Counted from the first letter of the stretch, positions 6,974 through 15,972 are shown. The stretch: DNA of 64,000 bases from an uncultured Roseibium sp. (GCF_963669205.1 NZ_OY769915.1:6289716-6353715), one strand, 5' to 3'. Numbers and translations: made by a program. Notes: generated by a model not told the origin, from the letters alone.

Positions 6974-8290
6974 TTGGATCAAGTTACGAAAATCCTGGAC
7001 AGACTGCTGGCCCTGCATCCCAAGGAGATTGATCTGTCTCTCGGCCGGATGCACCGCCTGCTTGCCGCCCTCGGCAATCCGGAGCGAAAACTGCCGCCGG
7101 TTATTCATGTCGCCGGGACCAACGGCAAGGGCTCCGTCACGGCGACCATGCGCGCGATCCTGGAAGCCTCGGGAAAGCGCTGCCATGTCTACACGTCGCC
7201 TCATCTGGTGGCGTTCAACGAACGGATCCGGGTCGGAACCGATGGCGGCTTCGTGTCCGATCCCGTTCTCTACGACGCCCTGCAGCGCTGCGAGGATGCC
7301 AACGCGGGTGGTGAAATCACATTCTTCGAAATCACCACGGCCGCGGCCTTCCTGATCTTTGCCGAACACCCGGCTGACATTCTGCTGCTGGAAGTCGGAC
7401 TCGGCGGCCGGCTCGATGCGACCAACGTGATCGACCATCCGGCGGCAACCGTGATCACGCCGGTTTCGATGGATCACGAGAAGTTTCTCGGCGATGATCT
7501 GGCTGACATTGCCATCGAAAAGGCCGGGATCATCAAGCCGGGGGTACCGGTTGTTTCCGCATCCCAGCCCGAAAAGGCGTTTCCGGCGATCGTCCGCCAG
7601 GCCGCACGCATCCGGGCGCCTCTCAAGATCCTCGGACAGGATTTCACCGCGCATCCCGATCAGGGCCGGATGGCCTTTCAGGACGATGACGGCCTGATCG
7701 ACCTGCCGCTGCCTGTTCTGGGCGGAAGCCACCAGCTTGCCAATGCCGGGGTCGCCATCGCCACCCTGAAGGCGGCCGGGATGCTGCCCGACGAGCCGAC
7801 GATCGAGCGGGGCCTGAAATCGGTCAACTGGCCGGGACGCCTCCAGCCGATCACCCACGGGCATTTGCTTGAGATGTGTCCCGGCGGGGCCGAAGTCTGG
7901 GTCGATGGCGGTCACAACCCGGGTGCCGGGGTTTCCGTGGCCGAGTTCATGGGCGAGCTTGAGGAGAGGTCCCCGCGCCCGCTCTATGTTGTCTCGGGGA
8001 TGCTGACGACCAAGGATCCTGTCGGGTTTTTCCGTCCCTTCCACGGCCTGGTGCGCCATGTCGGCACGGTTCCGATCGCTTCGACCAACACGGCCAGGAC
8101 CCCGGAAGAGCTGGCGGACCTTGCCCGGTGCGCCGGATTGGAGGCAACGCCGTTCCAGTCACTGGACGCGGCGCTGGCAGATGTGGCAGCTTGTGCCGAA
8201 AAGGACGGCGAGCCGCCCAGGATCCTGATTTGCGGTTCGCTCTACCTGGCCGGCGAAGCTTTGGCGCGGAACGGGACAGCCCCGGACTGA
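6974..8290 (+). CDS. folC: Bifunctional folylpolyglutamate/dihydrofolate synthase
   Basis: FolC adds glutamate to dihydropteroate and to folates. It belongs to the Mur ligase fold: the P-loop VAGTNGKGS spans about 46-54, followed by EITTAAAFLIF, LLEVGLGGRLDATN and the C-terminal domain motif WVDGGHNPGAG. I prefer the TTG at 6974 because GGAGG lies five bases upstream and the product then begins like other FolC proteins (438 residues); an in-frame TTG at 6932 would add 14 residues but has a poorer ribosome site. It is downstream of accD on the same strand. Confidence 0.94.
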   Translation: MDQVTKILDRLLALHPKEIDLSLGRMHRLLAALGNPERKLPPVIHVAGTNGKGSVTATMRAILEASGKRCHVYTSPHLVAFNERIRVGTDGGFVSDPVLYDALQRCEDANAGGEITFFEITTAAAFLIFAEHPADILLLEVGLGGRLDATNVIDHPAATVITPVSMDHEKFLGDDLADIAIEKAGIIKPGVPVVSASQPEKAFPAIVRQAARIRAPLKILGQDFTAHPDQGRMAFQDDDGLIDLPLPVLGGSHQLANAGVAIATLKAAGMLPDEPTIERGLKSVNWPGRLQPITHGHLLEMCPGGAEVWVDGGHNPGAGVSVAEFMGELEERSPRPLYVVSGMLTTKDPVGFFRPFHGLVRHVGTVPIASTNTARTPEELADLARCAGLEATPFQSLDAALADVAACAEKDGEPPRILICGSLYLAGEALARNGTAPD

Positions 8291-8323
8291 CGCATCGCCG
8301 GACTTGTGACGGAGACCGGTTCG

Positions 8324-9586
8324 ATGCAAACGTTTTACAGGCTTTCAACGGCTGCCACTGCTCTGCTGTTCGGCGTGACGCTCTCGCTGGCACCTGCGCT
8401 TTCCCTATCGGAACAATATGAAACGCCGCCCGAGCAGGATCCCTCTGTCGTCCTGAAGGGCAAGGAAAACGGCCCGGGCTATGCAGTCCTGTCGCCGGTG
8501 CGCAGCGACGGGTTCCTGCGGATCTACCAGTTGCAGACGGATCTGGGTGTCGAACAGATTGAGGGAGATGGTCTCCTGAAGCTGCGGCTCGCGGAGATCA
8601 AGGTCCTGATTGCGCTGGAAGGCCTGAAGAACGATGCCAGTTTTCTGGACGGTCTGAAGGAAGCGGCAAAGAAACCCGTCGATTTCGTCGAAAGCACCGT
8701 CACCGATCCGGTGGGGACGGCAAAGAGCACCGTATCCGGTGTCGGCCGGATGTTCGGCAGGCTGACCAAGGGTGTCGGCGAGGCCGTGTCCGGCAAGGGC
8801 GGGTCCGCTGCCGATATCGCAAAGGCCATCACGGGGCAGGCGCAGGCTGAACGCGAACTTGCCGTTCAGCTCGGCGTCGACCCCTATACCTTCTACAAGC
8901 CCCTGTCGGAAAAACTGAACGAAACGGCAAGCGTCACGACGGCCGGCAGTTGGACGGTGACCGCTATTACGGCGCTTTTGCCGGGCGGCATGATCGTCTC
9001 TGCCGCGCGCCAGGCAGACAATTTCAGAAACCTGATCGTCGACAGCACGCCGGCGGAACTGGCGGAACGCACCGCGGCAACCTTCCGGGCCGCGGGTGTT
9101 TCCCAAGACACCATCTCGCGCATTGCGGCCAATCCCTTTTACACCGCAACCGAAAAGGCAATCATCGCCTACCAGCTGCAGGCCATGCCGACCGTCCAGG
9201 ATCTCGACCTGATCGCGGCCAAGGCGGCGGATGCGGAAAGCCGGGATATCGCCTATTTCCAGCTCCGCCGGGTCGTGCTTCTGGAAACCTATAACCGGGT
9301 GATTTCCGGCCTTGGCCAGATCAGGCAGGTGAACGGCATTCCGGTCGCCATCCGCAAGGACGGCCTCGCCGCCGTGGTGCTGCCGCTTGACATGGTCGCC
9401 TGGACCCAGACGGTCGCGCAGACCTTCTCATCGATCCACGAGGGTCTCGCCGGGTTGCCGTTTCCGCCCACCGGCGTCGATTTCCTGATCACCGGTGACC
9501 TGACCCCTGTCGCCGCCGAACGCATCGCGTCCTTCGGTTGGGAAATCACCGGAAACTACCCGATGCCGGAAGGGCCGGTGCATTAG
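8324..9586 (+). CDS. Hypothetical periplasmic protein (420 aa)
   Basis: I do not recognise this protein. The ATG at 8324 follows GGAG at nine bases and opens a clear Sec signal peptide (MQTFYR, then about 18 hydrophobic residues ending near PALS). The mature part is helical, with a Gly/Ser-rich amphipathic segment (VGRMFGRLTKGVGEAVSGKGG, roughly 143-163), a hydrophobic stretch TVTAITALLPGGMIVSAA around 213-230, and a C-terminal part ending FGWEITGNYPMPEGP. No cysteines or catalytic motifs stand out. It follows folC by 33 bases and may be co-transcribed. An in-frame GTG at 8306 is a less likely start. Confidence 0.8.
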   Translation: MQTFYRLSTAATALLFGVTLSLAPALSLSEQYETPPEQDPSVVLKGKENGPGYAVLSPVRSDGFLRIYQLQTDLGVEQIEGDGLLKLRLAEIKVLIALEGLKNDASFLDGLKEAAKKPVDFVESTVTDPVGTAKSTVSGVGRMFGRLTKGVGEAVSGKGGSAADIAKAITGQAQAERELAVQLGVDPYTFYKPLSEKLNETASVTTAGSWTVTAITALLPGGMIVSAARQADNFRNLIVDSTPAELAERTAATFRAAGVSQDTISRIAANPFYTATEKAIIAYQLQAMPTVQDLDLIAAKAADAESRDIAYFQLRRVVLLETYNRVISGLGQIRQVNGIPVAIRKDGLAAVVLPLDMVAWTQTVAQTFSSIHEGLAGLPFPPTGVDFLITGDLTPVAAERIASFGWEITGNYPMPEGPVH

Positions 9587-9639
9587 GTCGTCGAAGGGCA
9601 GCTCTTGGCGTTGTGCAACGTCCCGGATTCAGAAATGGC

Positions 9640-9756
9640 ACCCTCATCCTGAGGAGGACCGTACGGTCCGTCTCGAAGGATGGGCGGCAATCCTCGTGCA
9701 TGTGGCCCATCCTTCGAGGCTTCGCTGCGCTCCGCACCTCAGGATGAGGAAAAAGC
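9640..9756. repeat. Large imperfect palindromic dispersed repeat
   Basis: The sequence begins ctcatcctgaggagg and ends cctcaggatgagg, with internal arms tcgaaggatgggc and gcccatccttcga, so nearly the whole 110 bases fold back on themselves. A second copy lies at about 60471-60574. Elements of this kind are scattered between genes in many Rhizobiales genomes. No gene is supported in 9587-9852. Confidence 0.75.
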
Positions 9757-9789
9757 ACACGTAATTGTCTTTCTTTAGGCAGTACGCAA

Positions 9790-9833
9790 TCCCCCTCCCC
9801 CTTGTGGGGAGGGGTCAGGGGTGGGGGTCTGCC
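9790..9833. repeat. Short C/G-rich palindromic repeat
   Basis: cccctcccccttgtggggaggggtcaggggtggggg forms a short stem (ccctcccc against ggggaggg). It stands directly between the large repeat and the end of the Ada-like gene and looks like another dispersed intergenic element; it may also help stop transcription. Confidence 0.5.
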
Positions 9834-9852
9834 AAACGACCAATCGGACTAC

Positions 9853-10770
9853 TCAAACACATTCCAGCACCGGTCCCGACAGCCCGGTTTCCCAGCCGAG
9901 GATGGCGCGTTTGCGGGTGAGGCCCCAGTGGTAGCCGCCGATCTTGCCGCCCTTCGCCAGCACCCTGTGGCACGGCACCACGAAGGAGATCGGGTTGCGC
10001 CCGACCGCGGATCCGACGGCACGCGAGGCTTTGGGCTTTCCGATCGAGGCCGCCACGTCGGCATAGGTTGCCGCCTGCCCCATCGGGATCTTAAGGAGGG
10101 TCTGCCAGACCCGGATTTCGAAATCTGTGCCGATCATTACCACGTTGAGCGGCTGATCCTCGTGCCATTGTCCCGGATCGAAGACGCGTGCGGCATAGGT
10201 GCCGGTCGCATCCTGGTCGTGGACATAATCTGCGGCCGGCCAGCGGCCGCACATGTCCTCCAGTGCGCTTTCTTCTTCGCCCGGGTCCGCGAACCCGAGA
10301 CCGGCCAGACCCTTGTCCGTGACCATGATCAGGACCTGTCCGAAAGGCGACGGATGAAACCCGTAGGCGATCGTGAGGCCTGCCCCGCGGGCCCGGTAGT
10401 CGCCCGGTGTCATGGCTTCATGCGTGATGAAGAGATCATGCAGGCGGGACGAGCCGGAGAGGCCGACCTCGTAGGAGGCGTCGAGGACGCTTGCGGAGTC
10501 GCGCAGGAGCGCCTTCGCGTGGTCCAGCGTGATCGCCTGCAGGAATTGCTTGGGCGTCAGGCCCGCCCAGCGCGAAAACACCCGCTGCAACTGGATCGGC
10601 TGCAATCCGGCTTCCTTTGCAAGCATCTCCAGCGTCGGCTGCTCGCGCCAGTCCAGCGTGATCCGTTTCAGGGTCTGCCTGACGACTGCATAGTTTTCTG
10701 CCGCCTCTTTGCCGACTGAGATCGGCTCCGGTCCCGGCGCAAGACTGGAAAGGTCGATTGCCTTGGTCAT
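9853..10770 (-). CDS. AraC-type regulator fused to methylated-DNA-[protein]-cysteine S-methyltransferase (Ada-like)
   Basis: The 305-residue protein joins an N-terminal AraC-type helix-turn-helix domain (about 25-130, with PTLEMLAKEAGLQPIQLQRVF and YEVGLSGSSRLHDLF) to a C-terminal alkyltransferase domain with the active-site FVVPCHRV (Cys267) and the preceding GSAVGRNP. It should repair O6-alkylguanine by suicidal transfer and bind DNA. It lacks the N-terminal zinc domain of E. coli Ada that senses phosphotriester damage, so it cannot be activated in the same way. It is transcribed alone. Confidence 0.9.
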   Translation of the reverse strand: MTKAIDLSSLAPGPEPISVGKEAAENYAVVRQTLKRITLDWREQPTLEMLAKEAGLQPIQLQRVFSRWAGLTPKQFLQAITLDHAKALLRDSASVLDASYEVGLSGSSRLHDLFITHEAMTPGDYRARGAGLTIAYGFHPSPFGQVLIMVTDKGLAGLGFADPGEEESALEDMCGRWPAADYVHDQDATGTYAARVFDPGQWHEDQPLNVVMIGTDFEIRVWQTLLKIPMGQAATYADVAASIGKPKASRAVGSAVGRNPISFVVPCHRVLAKGGKIGGYHWGLTRKRAILGWETGLSGPVLECV

Positions 10771-10853
10771 CTTGAACTCGTCATTTGATCAACTCTGAGG
10801 CAAGTGTAGGCGGCGTTTCAGCCACATGCGACCCGTTTTGCGAGGCCATCGCT

Positions 10854-11294
10854 CTAATTCGGAAGGACAGCCGGGCCCTTGCGCGTGTTGAGCAGGATAT
10901 TGGTCTCTGAGGCGGCAATGCCCTCGATCAGACGGATCCGGTTGAGCGCATCGTCAAAGGCAGCAAGGTCCCGCGTCGCAATGTCCAGCACAAGATCCCA
11001 TTTGCCGTTGGTGGAATGGATGGCCCGCACTTCCGTCATCGCGCTCAAGGAGCGGATCACCGGATTCGTGTTGTGCCCGTCGACCACCAGCAGCGTGACC
11101 GCCCGGATCGGCAGATCCCGCCAGTCGTCGCGCAGGACAGCCGTAAACCCCAGGATCTCGCCGGAGGCCTGCAATTTCTCCATGCGCGCGCGGACCGTTG
11201 CCCGCGATACCTTCAGATCGCTTGCCAGATCGGACACCGAACGGCGTCCATCATGGCGCAGCAGCGTGATTAATCGCAGATCCAGATCATCCAT
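10854..11294 (-). CDS. Lrp/AsnC-family transcriptional regulator
   Basis: This is a 146-residue Lrp-type protein: an N-terminal winged helix (MDDLDLRLITLLRHDGRRSVSDLA, with the recognition helix near VSRATVRARMEKL) and a C-terminal RAM domain (AVTLLVVDG and VRAIHSTNGKWDLVLDI). I use the ATG at 11294, where the family normally begins; an in-frame TTG ten codons upstream is a poorer start. It is divergent from arginase and ornithine cyclodeaminase, so the likely job is control of arginine or ornithine catabolism with one of these amino acids as effector. An inverted repeat in the shared intergenic region is a candidate operator. Confidence 0.9.
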   Translation of the reverse strand: MDDLDLRLITLLRHDGRRSVSDLASDLKVSRATVRARMEKLQASGEILGFTAVLRDDWRDLPIRAVTLLVVDGHNTNPVIRSLSAMTEVRAIHSTNGKWDLVLDIATRDLAAFDDALNRIRLIEGIAASETNILLNTRKGPAVLPN

Positions 11295-11299
11295 ATGAT

Positions 11300-11357
11300 C
11301 ACTTTGAACAGTTTTGCTTTTCAAAATGATAAATTTTACTGCTCATTTGTTCAAGTG
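11300..11357. promoter_or_regulatory. Candidate Lrp operator between regulator and arginase genes
   Basis: cactttgaaca (11300-11310) and tgttcaagtg (11348-11357) are inverted copies differing by one inserted base, with an AT-rich stretch of 37 bases between them. Lrp/AsnC proteins often bind such spaced half-sites beside their own gene and a divergent target. Confidence 0.45.
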
Positions 11358-11421
11358 ACTGGATTTACTCCGCCACCGGATATCCGCACATTTCAAGGCG
11401 AAGGTTCGGTTGGAGGCTGAT

Positions 11422-12363
11422 TTGAACGTGACTGCGAAACAGATTGCGCTGGTTGGCGCACCCGTCGATGATGGCGCGGGTCAGAAGGGCTGCCTGATGG
11501 GTCCCGATGCCTTCCGCACGGCCGGTCTTGTCGAACAATTGAAGGCGTTGGGCCACACGGTATCCGATCACGGCAACCTGCGTCCGGCTGAGGTCGGTGA
11601 CCTGTCGTCCCCCAATGGTGTGTTGAAGAATTTCAGGTCTTATGCAGGCTGGACCCGCGCGCTTCACGCCAAGGCTGCAGATCTCGGGCGGCGGGACCTT
11701 CTTCCAATCTATCTCGGCGGCGATCACGCCATGGCGGCGGGGACCCTGTCCGGCCAGGCACGGGCTGCCGCAGAACGCGGCCGTCCGCTTTTCGTGCTCT
11801 GGCTGGACGCCCATTCCGATTTTCACACCCTCGACAGCACCGACAGCGGCAATCTGCACGGAACACCATTGGCCTTCGCCTGCGGCCTCCCGGGGTTTGA
11901 TGATCTGCTCGGAGAGCCCCTGCGCCATCCGGTCGACCCGGGCAATGTCGAAATCCTCGGCGTCAGGTCCATAGATGCGGCCGAGCGTGACATGCTGCTC
12001 AGTCACGGTGTTGGTGTCAGCGACATGCGCCGGATTGACGAGGAAGGCATTGCCGGCCTCATGCGGCCGTTCCTGGACCGGGTCCGGACTCGGAACGGAC
12101 TTCTCCACGTCAGCCTCGATGTCGATTTTCTCGACCCGGAAATCGCGCCCGCGGTGGGAACGACCGTTCCCGGCGGTGCGACGTTCCGCGAGGCGCATCT
12201 GGTCATGGAACTGCTGCACGACAGCGGTCTCGTGACCTCGCTCGATCTCGTCGAACTCAATCCTTTTCTGGACGAACGCGGAAGAACCGCGCGCCTCATG
12301 GTCGATCTGACCGGCTCTCTCTTCGGACGCCGTGTTTTCGACCGTCCGACACGCAGCTTCTAG
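11422..12363 (+). CDS. rocF: Arginase
   Basis: Arginase hydrolyses arginine to ornithine and urea. The ureohydrolase manganese motifs are present: GGDHAMAAG, WLDAHSDFHT, HGTPLAFACG and the SLDVDFLDPEIAPAVGT segment with its DxD. The protein is about 313 residues from the TTG at 11422, which has GGAGG five bases upstream; a TTG at 11410 and a GTG at 11428 are alternatives. Ornithine cyclodeaminase starts 11 bases downstream, so the pair forms an arginine-to-proline operon, divergent from an Lrp regulator. The name arcA is also used for the homologous gene in agrobacteria. Confidence 0.95.
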   Translation: MNVTAKQIALVGAPVDDGAGQKGCLMGPDAFRTAGLVEQLKALGHTVSDHGNLRPAEVGDLSSPNGVLKNFRSYAGWTRALHAKAADLGRRDLLPIYLGGDHAMAAGTLSGQARAAAERGRPLFVLWLDAHSDFHTLDSTDSGNLHGTPLAFACGLPGFDDLLGEPLRHPVDPGNVEILGVRSIDAAERDMLLSHGVGVSDMRRIDEEGIAGLMRPFLDRVRTRNGLLHVSLDVDFLDPEIAPAVGTTVPGGATFREAHLVMELLHDSGLVTSLDLVELNPFLDERGRTARLMVDLTGSLFGRRVFDRPTRSF

Positions 12364-12374
12364 AGGGCTTTTCA

Positions 12375-13460
12375 ATGATACGTCACAATCACAATCCGAA
12401 ACCGTCCGAGCTGGCCTTTGTTCCCTTCGTGAGCGTCGATGACATGATGCGCAACATCCGCACGATCGGCGTTGAAAAGGCGATCAAAGGCATTGCCGAT
12501 TACATCGAGCAGGACTTCCTGCGCTGGGAGAGCTTCGACAAGAAGCCGCGCATTCCGGCCCATGCCCCGCAGGGCGTGATCGAGCTGATGCCCACCAGTG
12601 ACGGGGAAACCTTCGGCTTCAAATATGTCAACGGCCACCCTCAGAATGTGCGCGAAGGCCTGCAGACGGTGACCGGGTTCGGCGTCCTGTCCGAACTGTC
12701 GACCGGATATCCGGTACTTTTCACCGAAATGACCATCCTGACGGCGCTGCGGACAGCGGCCACCTCGGCTCTGGCGGCGAAATATCTGGCGCCGATGGGA
12801 TCGACCACGATGGCGATCATCGGCAACGGTGCCCAGTCGGACTTTCAGTGCCTGGCGTTCAAGGAAATGCTCGGGATCACGGATATCCGTGCCTACGATA
12901 TCGATGTGAAGGCAAGCCTGCGCCTGGAGCGGAACCTCGCCTATTCCGGGCTGAACGTGACCATCTGCAAGACCCCGGAAGACGCCATCGAGGGCGCGCA
13001 GATCATCACGACGGTCACCGCTGACAAGAAATACGCAACGATCCTGACCGACAACATGGTCGGCTCCGGCGTGCATATCAACGCGATCGGCGGCGACTGT
13101 CCCGGCAAGACGGAGCTGCACAAGGACATTCTGCTGCGCTCCGACATCTTTGTTGAACTGCCCGAGCAGACCCGGATCGAGGGTGAACTGCAGCAGCTGG
13201 CCGAGGATCATCCGGTCACCGAACTTTGGCGGGTCTATGCCGGCAAGGCGGCGGGACGCACGTCGGAGGATCAGATCACCCTGTTCGACAGTGTCGGCTT
13301 CGCCATCGAGGACTTTGCGGCCCTGCGTTACATCCGCGATCTTCTGCCGACCACGGGCCATTTCGAGAAGCTCGACCTTCTCGCGGACCCGGACGACCCG
13401 CGCGACCTCTACGGCATGGTGCTGCGGTCAGCGGCTGTCGGCGACAATCAGGCGGCATAG
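12375..13460 (+). CDS. ocd: Ornithine cyclodeaminase
   Basis: This enzyme converts ornithine to proline and ammonia with bound NAD+. The 361-residue sequence has the substrate-side GFKYVNGHP (about 81-89), the Rossmann motif AIIGNGAQSDFQ (about 147-158) and the catalytic loop INAIGGDCPGKTEL. Length is in the range of rhizobial ornithine cyclodeaminases. It follows arginase by 11 bases and has a rho-independent terminator 28 bases after its stop, so the operon is rocF-ocd. Related OCD/mu-crystallin enzymes include alanine and lysine cyclodeaminases, but the coupling to arginase supports ornithine. Confidence 0.95.
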   Translation: MIRHNHNPKPSELAFVPFVSVDDMMRNIRTIGVEKAIKGIADYIEQDFLRWESFDKKPRIPAHAPQGVIELMPTSDGETFGFKYVNGHPQNVREGLQTVTGFGVLSELSTGYPVLFTEMTILTALRTAATSALAAKYLAPMGSTTMAIIGNGAQSDFQCLAFKEMLGITDIRAYDIDVKASLRLERNLAYSGLNVTICKTPEDAIEGAQIITTVTADKKYATILTDNMVGSGVHINAIGGDCPGKTELHKDILLRSDIFVELPEQTRIEGELQQLAEDHPVTELWRVYAGKAAGRTSEDQITLFDSVGFAIEDFAALRYIRDLLPTTGHFEKLDLLADPDDPRDLYGMVLRSAAVGDNQAA

Positions 13461-13487
13461 TTCAGAAAAAGACCGCCATCTGCAGAC

Positions 13488-13521
13488 TGGCCGCCGTGAA
13501 AGCGGTGGCCATTTCTTTTTT
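13488..13521 (+). terminator. Rho-independent terminator after ocd
   Basis: The stem tggccgcc/ggtggcca (13488-13495, 13504-13511, one G-T pair) is followed by tttctttttt. It separates the arginine operon from the convergent pyrF. Confidence 0.8.
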
Positions 13522-13543
13522 GTCGCAGCGGATCGTTTCGCGC

Positions 13544-14272
13544 TCAGCGCAGCGCGGCTTCGATTTCCGCAACCACTGCATCGGCAGCTGCCCCGGGGTC
13601 GTCGGCCCTGGAGATCGGCCGTCCGACAACGAGATAGTCGCTCCCCGCCCGGATCGCGTCTTCCGGTGTCATCACCCGGCGCTGATCGCCTGCGGAGCTG
13701 CCTTTTGGGCGGATGCCGGGCGTGACGATCACCAGTTCGTCCTGAAGGATCGCGCGCATTTTCTGAGCTTCCGTCGCCGCGCAGACGATACCGCCCATCC
13801 CCGCATCCCTCGCGTCCTTGGCGCGCGCAGCCACCACGTCGGCAACGGGACCTCGATACCCGGCGGCGACCAGATCGTCTTCGTCCATCGATGTCAGGAC
13901 GGTGACGCCGAGCAGGCAAAGGGCCGGATTGCCCTCGTCCGCCAGGCCCCTGACGGCCGCCCGCATTGTCTTCGGATAGCCATGCAGGGTGACGAAGGTC
14001 ATGCCCATCCTGGCGACGTTGCGGATCGCGTGGGTGATCGTGTTGTCGATGTCGTGGAGTTTCACGTCGAGAAAGATCTTTTTGCCGTCAGCGGCAAGAT
14101 CACGCGCAAACTCCAGCCCGCCGGCAAATTGCAGCTCCATGCCGATCTTGTAGACACCGACCCTGTCTTCGGTCCGGCTGACCAGCGCTTCGGCATCCTT
14201 TATGGTCGGCACGTCGACGGGCAGCATCAGGCGGTCAAGCGCGGTCTTGGGGGCGAACGGGCTGGTCGGCAT
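13544..14272 (-). CDS. pyrF: Orotidine-5'-phosphate decarboxylase
   Basis: PyrF makes UMP by decarboxylating OMP. The 242-residue barrel shows the catalytic Asp-Lys-Asp network in FLDVKLHDID (Asp69, Lys71, Asp74, Asp76), the earlier YKIGMEL (Lys42) and the phosphate-binding VTPGIRPKG and VVGRPIS. The ATG at 14272 is chosen because AAAGGAG lies nine bases upstream; a longer reading would add 16 residues with no conserved sequence. It is upstream of nothing related on the minus strand and convergent with ocd. Confidence 0.96.
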   Translation of the reverse strand: MPTSPFAPKTALDRLMLPVDVPTIKDAEALVSRTEDRVGVYKIGMELQFAGGLEFARDLAADGKKIFLDVKLHDIDNTITHAIRNVARMGMTFVTLHGYPKTMRAAVRGLADEGNPALCLLGVTVLTSMDEDDLVAAGYRGPVADVVAARAKDARDAGMGGIVCAATEAQKMRAILQDELVIVTPGIRPKGSSAGDQRRVMTPEDAIRAGSDYLVVGRPISRADDPGAAADAVVAEIEAALR

Positions 14273-14341
14273 GGAGCGGGCTCCTTTCAGGGCGGCGGGA
14301 AGACGCCCTGTCCTTATCACTGCGGTTGCCGTGTGACCAGC

Positions 14342-15187
14342 CTACGACTTTCCCGATTTCTCGAATTCCGCAAATGCGTCCTTGAAATCCGCATGCCAGC
14401 GCGACAGCGGCGGCCTATTTTCGATGATGTCACCGATGGCCCATTGGGCCCGGCGCCGGTCGCGCGTCCCGTCGACGTCATTGTCCGGGCAAAGAATATA
14501 GAAGTCGCCTTCCGACATCCGTTCGAGAAAAAAGTCGACGGTCTGCTCGCTGGTCCAGGCCGATGCCGGCTTTTCCTTGAAGAAGGCCGACGTCATGCCG
14601 GTATAGGTAAAGCCGGGAACGAAGAGATGGACCGAAATCGGCGCGCCGGCTTCGCGCAGCTCGTGGGCAAGCTGCTCGCTGAGCACCTTCACGGCCGCCT
14701 TCGTGGCGTTGTAGCCGGGGTTTCCGGGCGGCGTGGTGATGCCCTGCTTGGACCCGGTGTTGACGATGACCGCAGGGCGGCCCGCCTCGATCATGCGCGG
14801 CGTGAAGGCCTGAACACCCCGGAGAACGCCAAAGAAATTGACGTCCATCATGCGTTCCCAGGCGTCAAAGGCCTCCCAGGTTTTCGAGGACATGCCGATC
14901 CCGGCATTGTTCATGAGGACGGCGACCGGGCCGGCCTCAAACGCGGCGTTGGCGAGACTTTCCACTTGAGTCATGTCTGAAACGTCCGTCGGAACGCCGA
15001 GAACGGGCTTGCTGCCCGCGATCTTTCGGATCTCCTGCGTCGCCGTGTCCAGGCGTTCTCCGGGCAGGTCCGCCAGAACCACCCCGAGGCCGGCCTCTGC
15101 GAACCGTTGTGCTGCGACAAAACCGACCCCGCTCGCGGCTCCGGTCACCACCGCGAGACCGCCTTCCGACACGGATTCCTTGAACAT
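14342..15187 (-). CDS. SDR-family NAD(P)-dependent oxidoreductase
   Basis: This is a classical short-chain dehydrogenase of 281 residues: the cofactor loop TGAASGVG (15-22), NNAG (93-96), the catalytic serine in NTGSKQG (Ser146) and Tyr159-Lys163 in the YNATK motif. The acidic Asp40 after the second strand (VVLAD) hints at NAD(H) preference, which is inference. A C-terminal extension (about 230-281) is rich in charged residues. The ATG at 15187 has AGGAGA seven bases upstream. It is divergent from hisB; its substrate cannot be told. Confidence 0.9.
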   Translation of the reverse strand: MFKESVSEGGLAVVTGAASGVGFVAAQRFAEAGLGVVLADLPGERLDTATQEIRKIAGSKPVLGVPTDVSDMTQVESLANAAFEAGPVAVLMNNAGIGMSSKTWEAFDAWERMMDVNFFGVLRGVQAFTPRMIEAGRPAVIVNTGSKQGITTPPGNPGYNATKAAVKVLSEQLAHELREAGAPISVHLFVPGFTYTGMTSAFFKEKPASAWTSEQTVDFFLERMSEGDFYILCPDNDVDGTRDRRRAQWAIGDIIENRPPLSRWHADFKDAFAEFEKSGKS

Positions 15188-15364
15188 GAAACTGTCTCCT
15201 GAAACGTTCGTTCGGCGGATCATGGCACAGGAACGCGAAAGAGTCGGCACACATTCATTGGGACCGCCGGGCCGACGGCGAACGACTTGCACGATATGGT
15301 TTCTTTACGCGGCTCTCCCTGCTACAACACCGCCGGTTCCTAACCACAGCAAGGACAGCAGCTT

Positions 15365-15958
15365 ATGCGCACGGCGAGTGTATCGCGCGACACCAAGGAG
15401 ACCCGTATTTCCGTCGAAATCAATCTCGACGGGACGGGAACCTATGACGTTCAGACCGGTGTCGGTTTTTTTGATCACATGCTGGAACAACTGTCGCGCC
15501 ATTCGCTCATCGACATGAAGGTGCGCGCCGAGGGCGACGCCCATATCGATTTTCACCACACCGTCGAAGACACCGGCATCGCGCTTGGTCAGGCGATTTC
15601 GACCGCGCTGGGCGACATGGCCGGGATCACCCGCTATGCCGACACCCACCTGGCGATGGACGAGGCACTCACGCGCTGCGCGCTCGACGTGTCCGGCCGT
15701 CCGTTCCTCGTCTGGGACGTGACTTTCGACCGGGACAAGGTGGGTGATTTTGATACCGAACTTTTCGAGGAGTTCTTCCGGGCCTTTGCCATGAATGCCG
15801 GCATCACCCTTCATGTCGCCAATCTTTACGGCTCCAATTGCCACCATATCGCGGAAACCTGTTTCAAGGCGGTTGCGCGCACGCTGCGCAAGGCGGCCGA
15901 GATTGACCCGCGCCAGGCGGATCGCATTCCGACCACCAAAGGCCAATTGGGCGGCTGA
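15365..15958 (+). CDS. hisB: Imidazoleglycerol-phosphate dehydratase
   Basis: HisB removes water from imidazoleglycerol phosphate, the sixth step of histidine synthesis. The 197-residue monofunctional form shows the manganese-binding motifs GFFDHML (34-40), HHTVEDTGI (64-72) and the second-half SNCHHIAE equivalent. It is the first gene of the his cluster here and is followed 14 bases later by a DUF2628 gene. The ATG at 15365 is preceded by AAGGACAG. No fused phosphatase domain is present, unlike the enteric HisB. Confidence 0.97.
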   Translation: MRTASVSRDTKETRISVEINLDGTGTYDVQTGVGFFDHMLEQLSRHSLIDMKVRAEGDAHIDFHHTVEDTGIALGQAISTALGDMAGITRYADTHLAMDEALTRCALDVSGRPFLVWDVTFDRDKVGDFDTELFEEFFRAFAMNAGITLHVANLYGSNCHHIAETCFKAVARTLRKAAEIDPRQADRIPTTKGQLGG

Positions 15959-15972
15959 AGGACGACCGGCTT

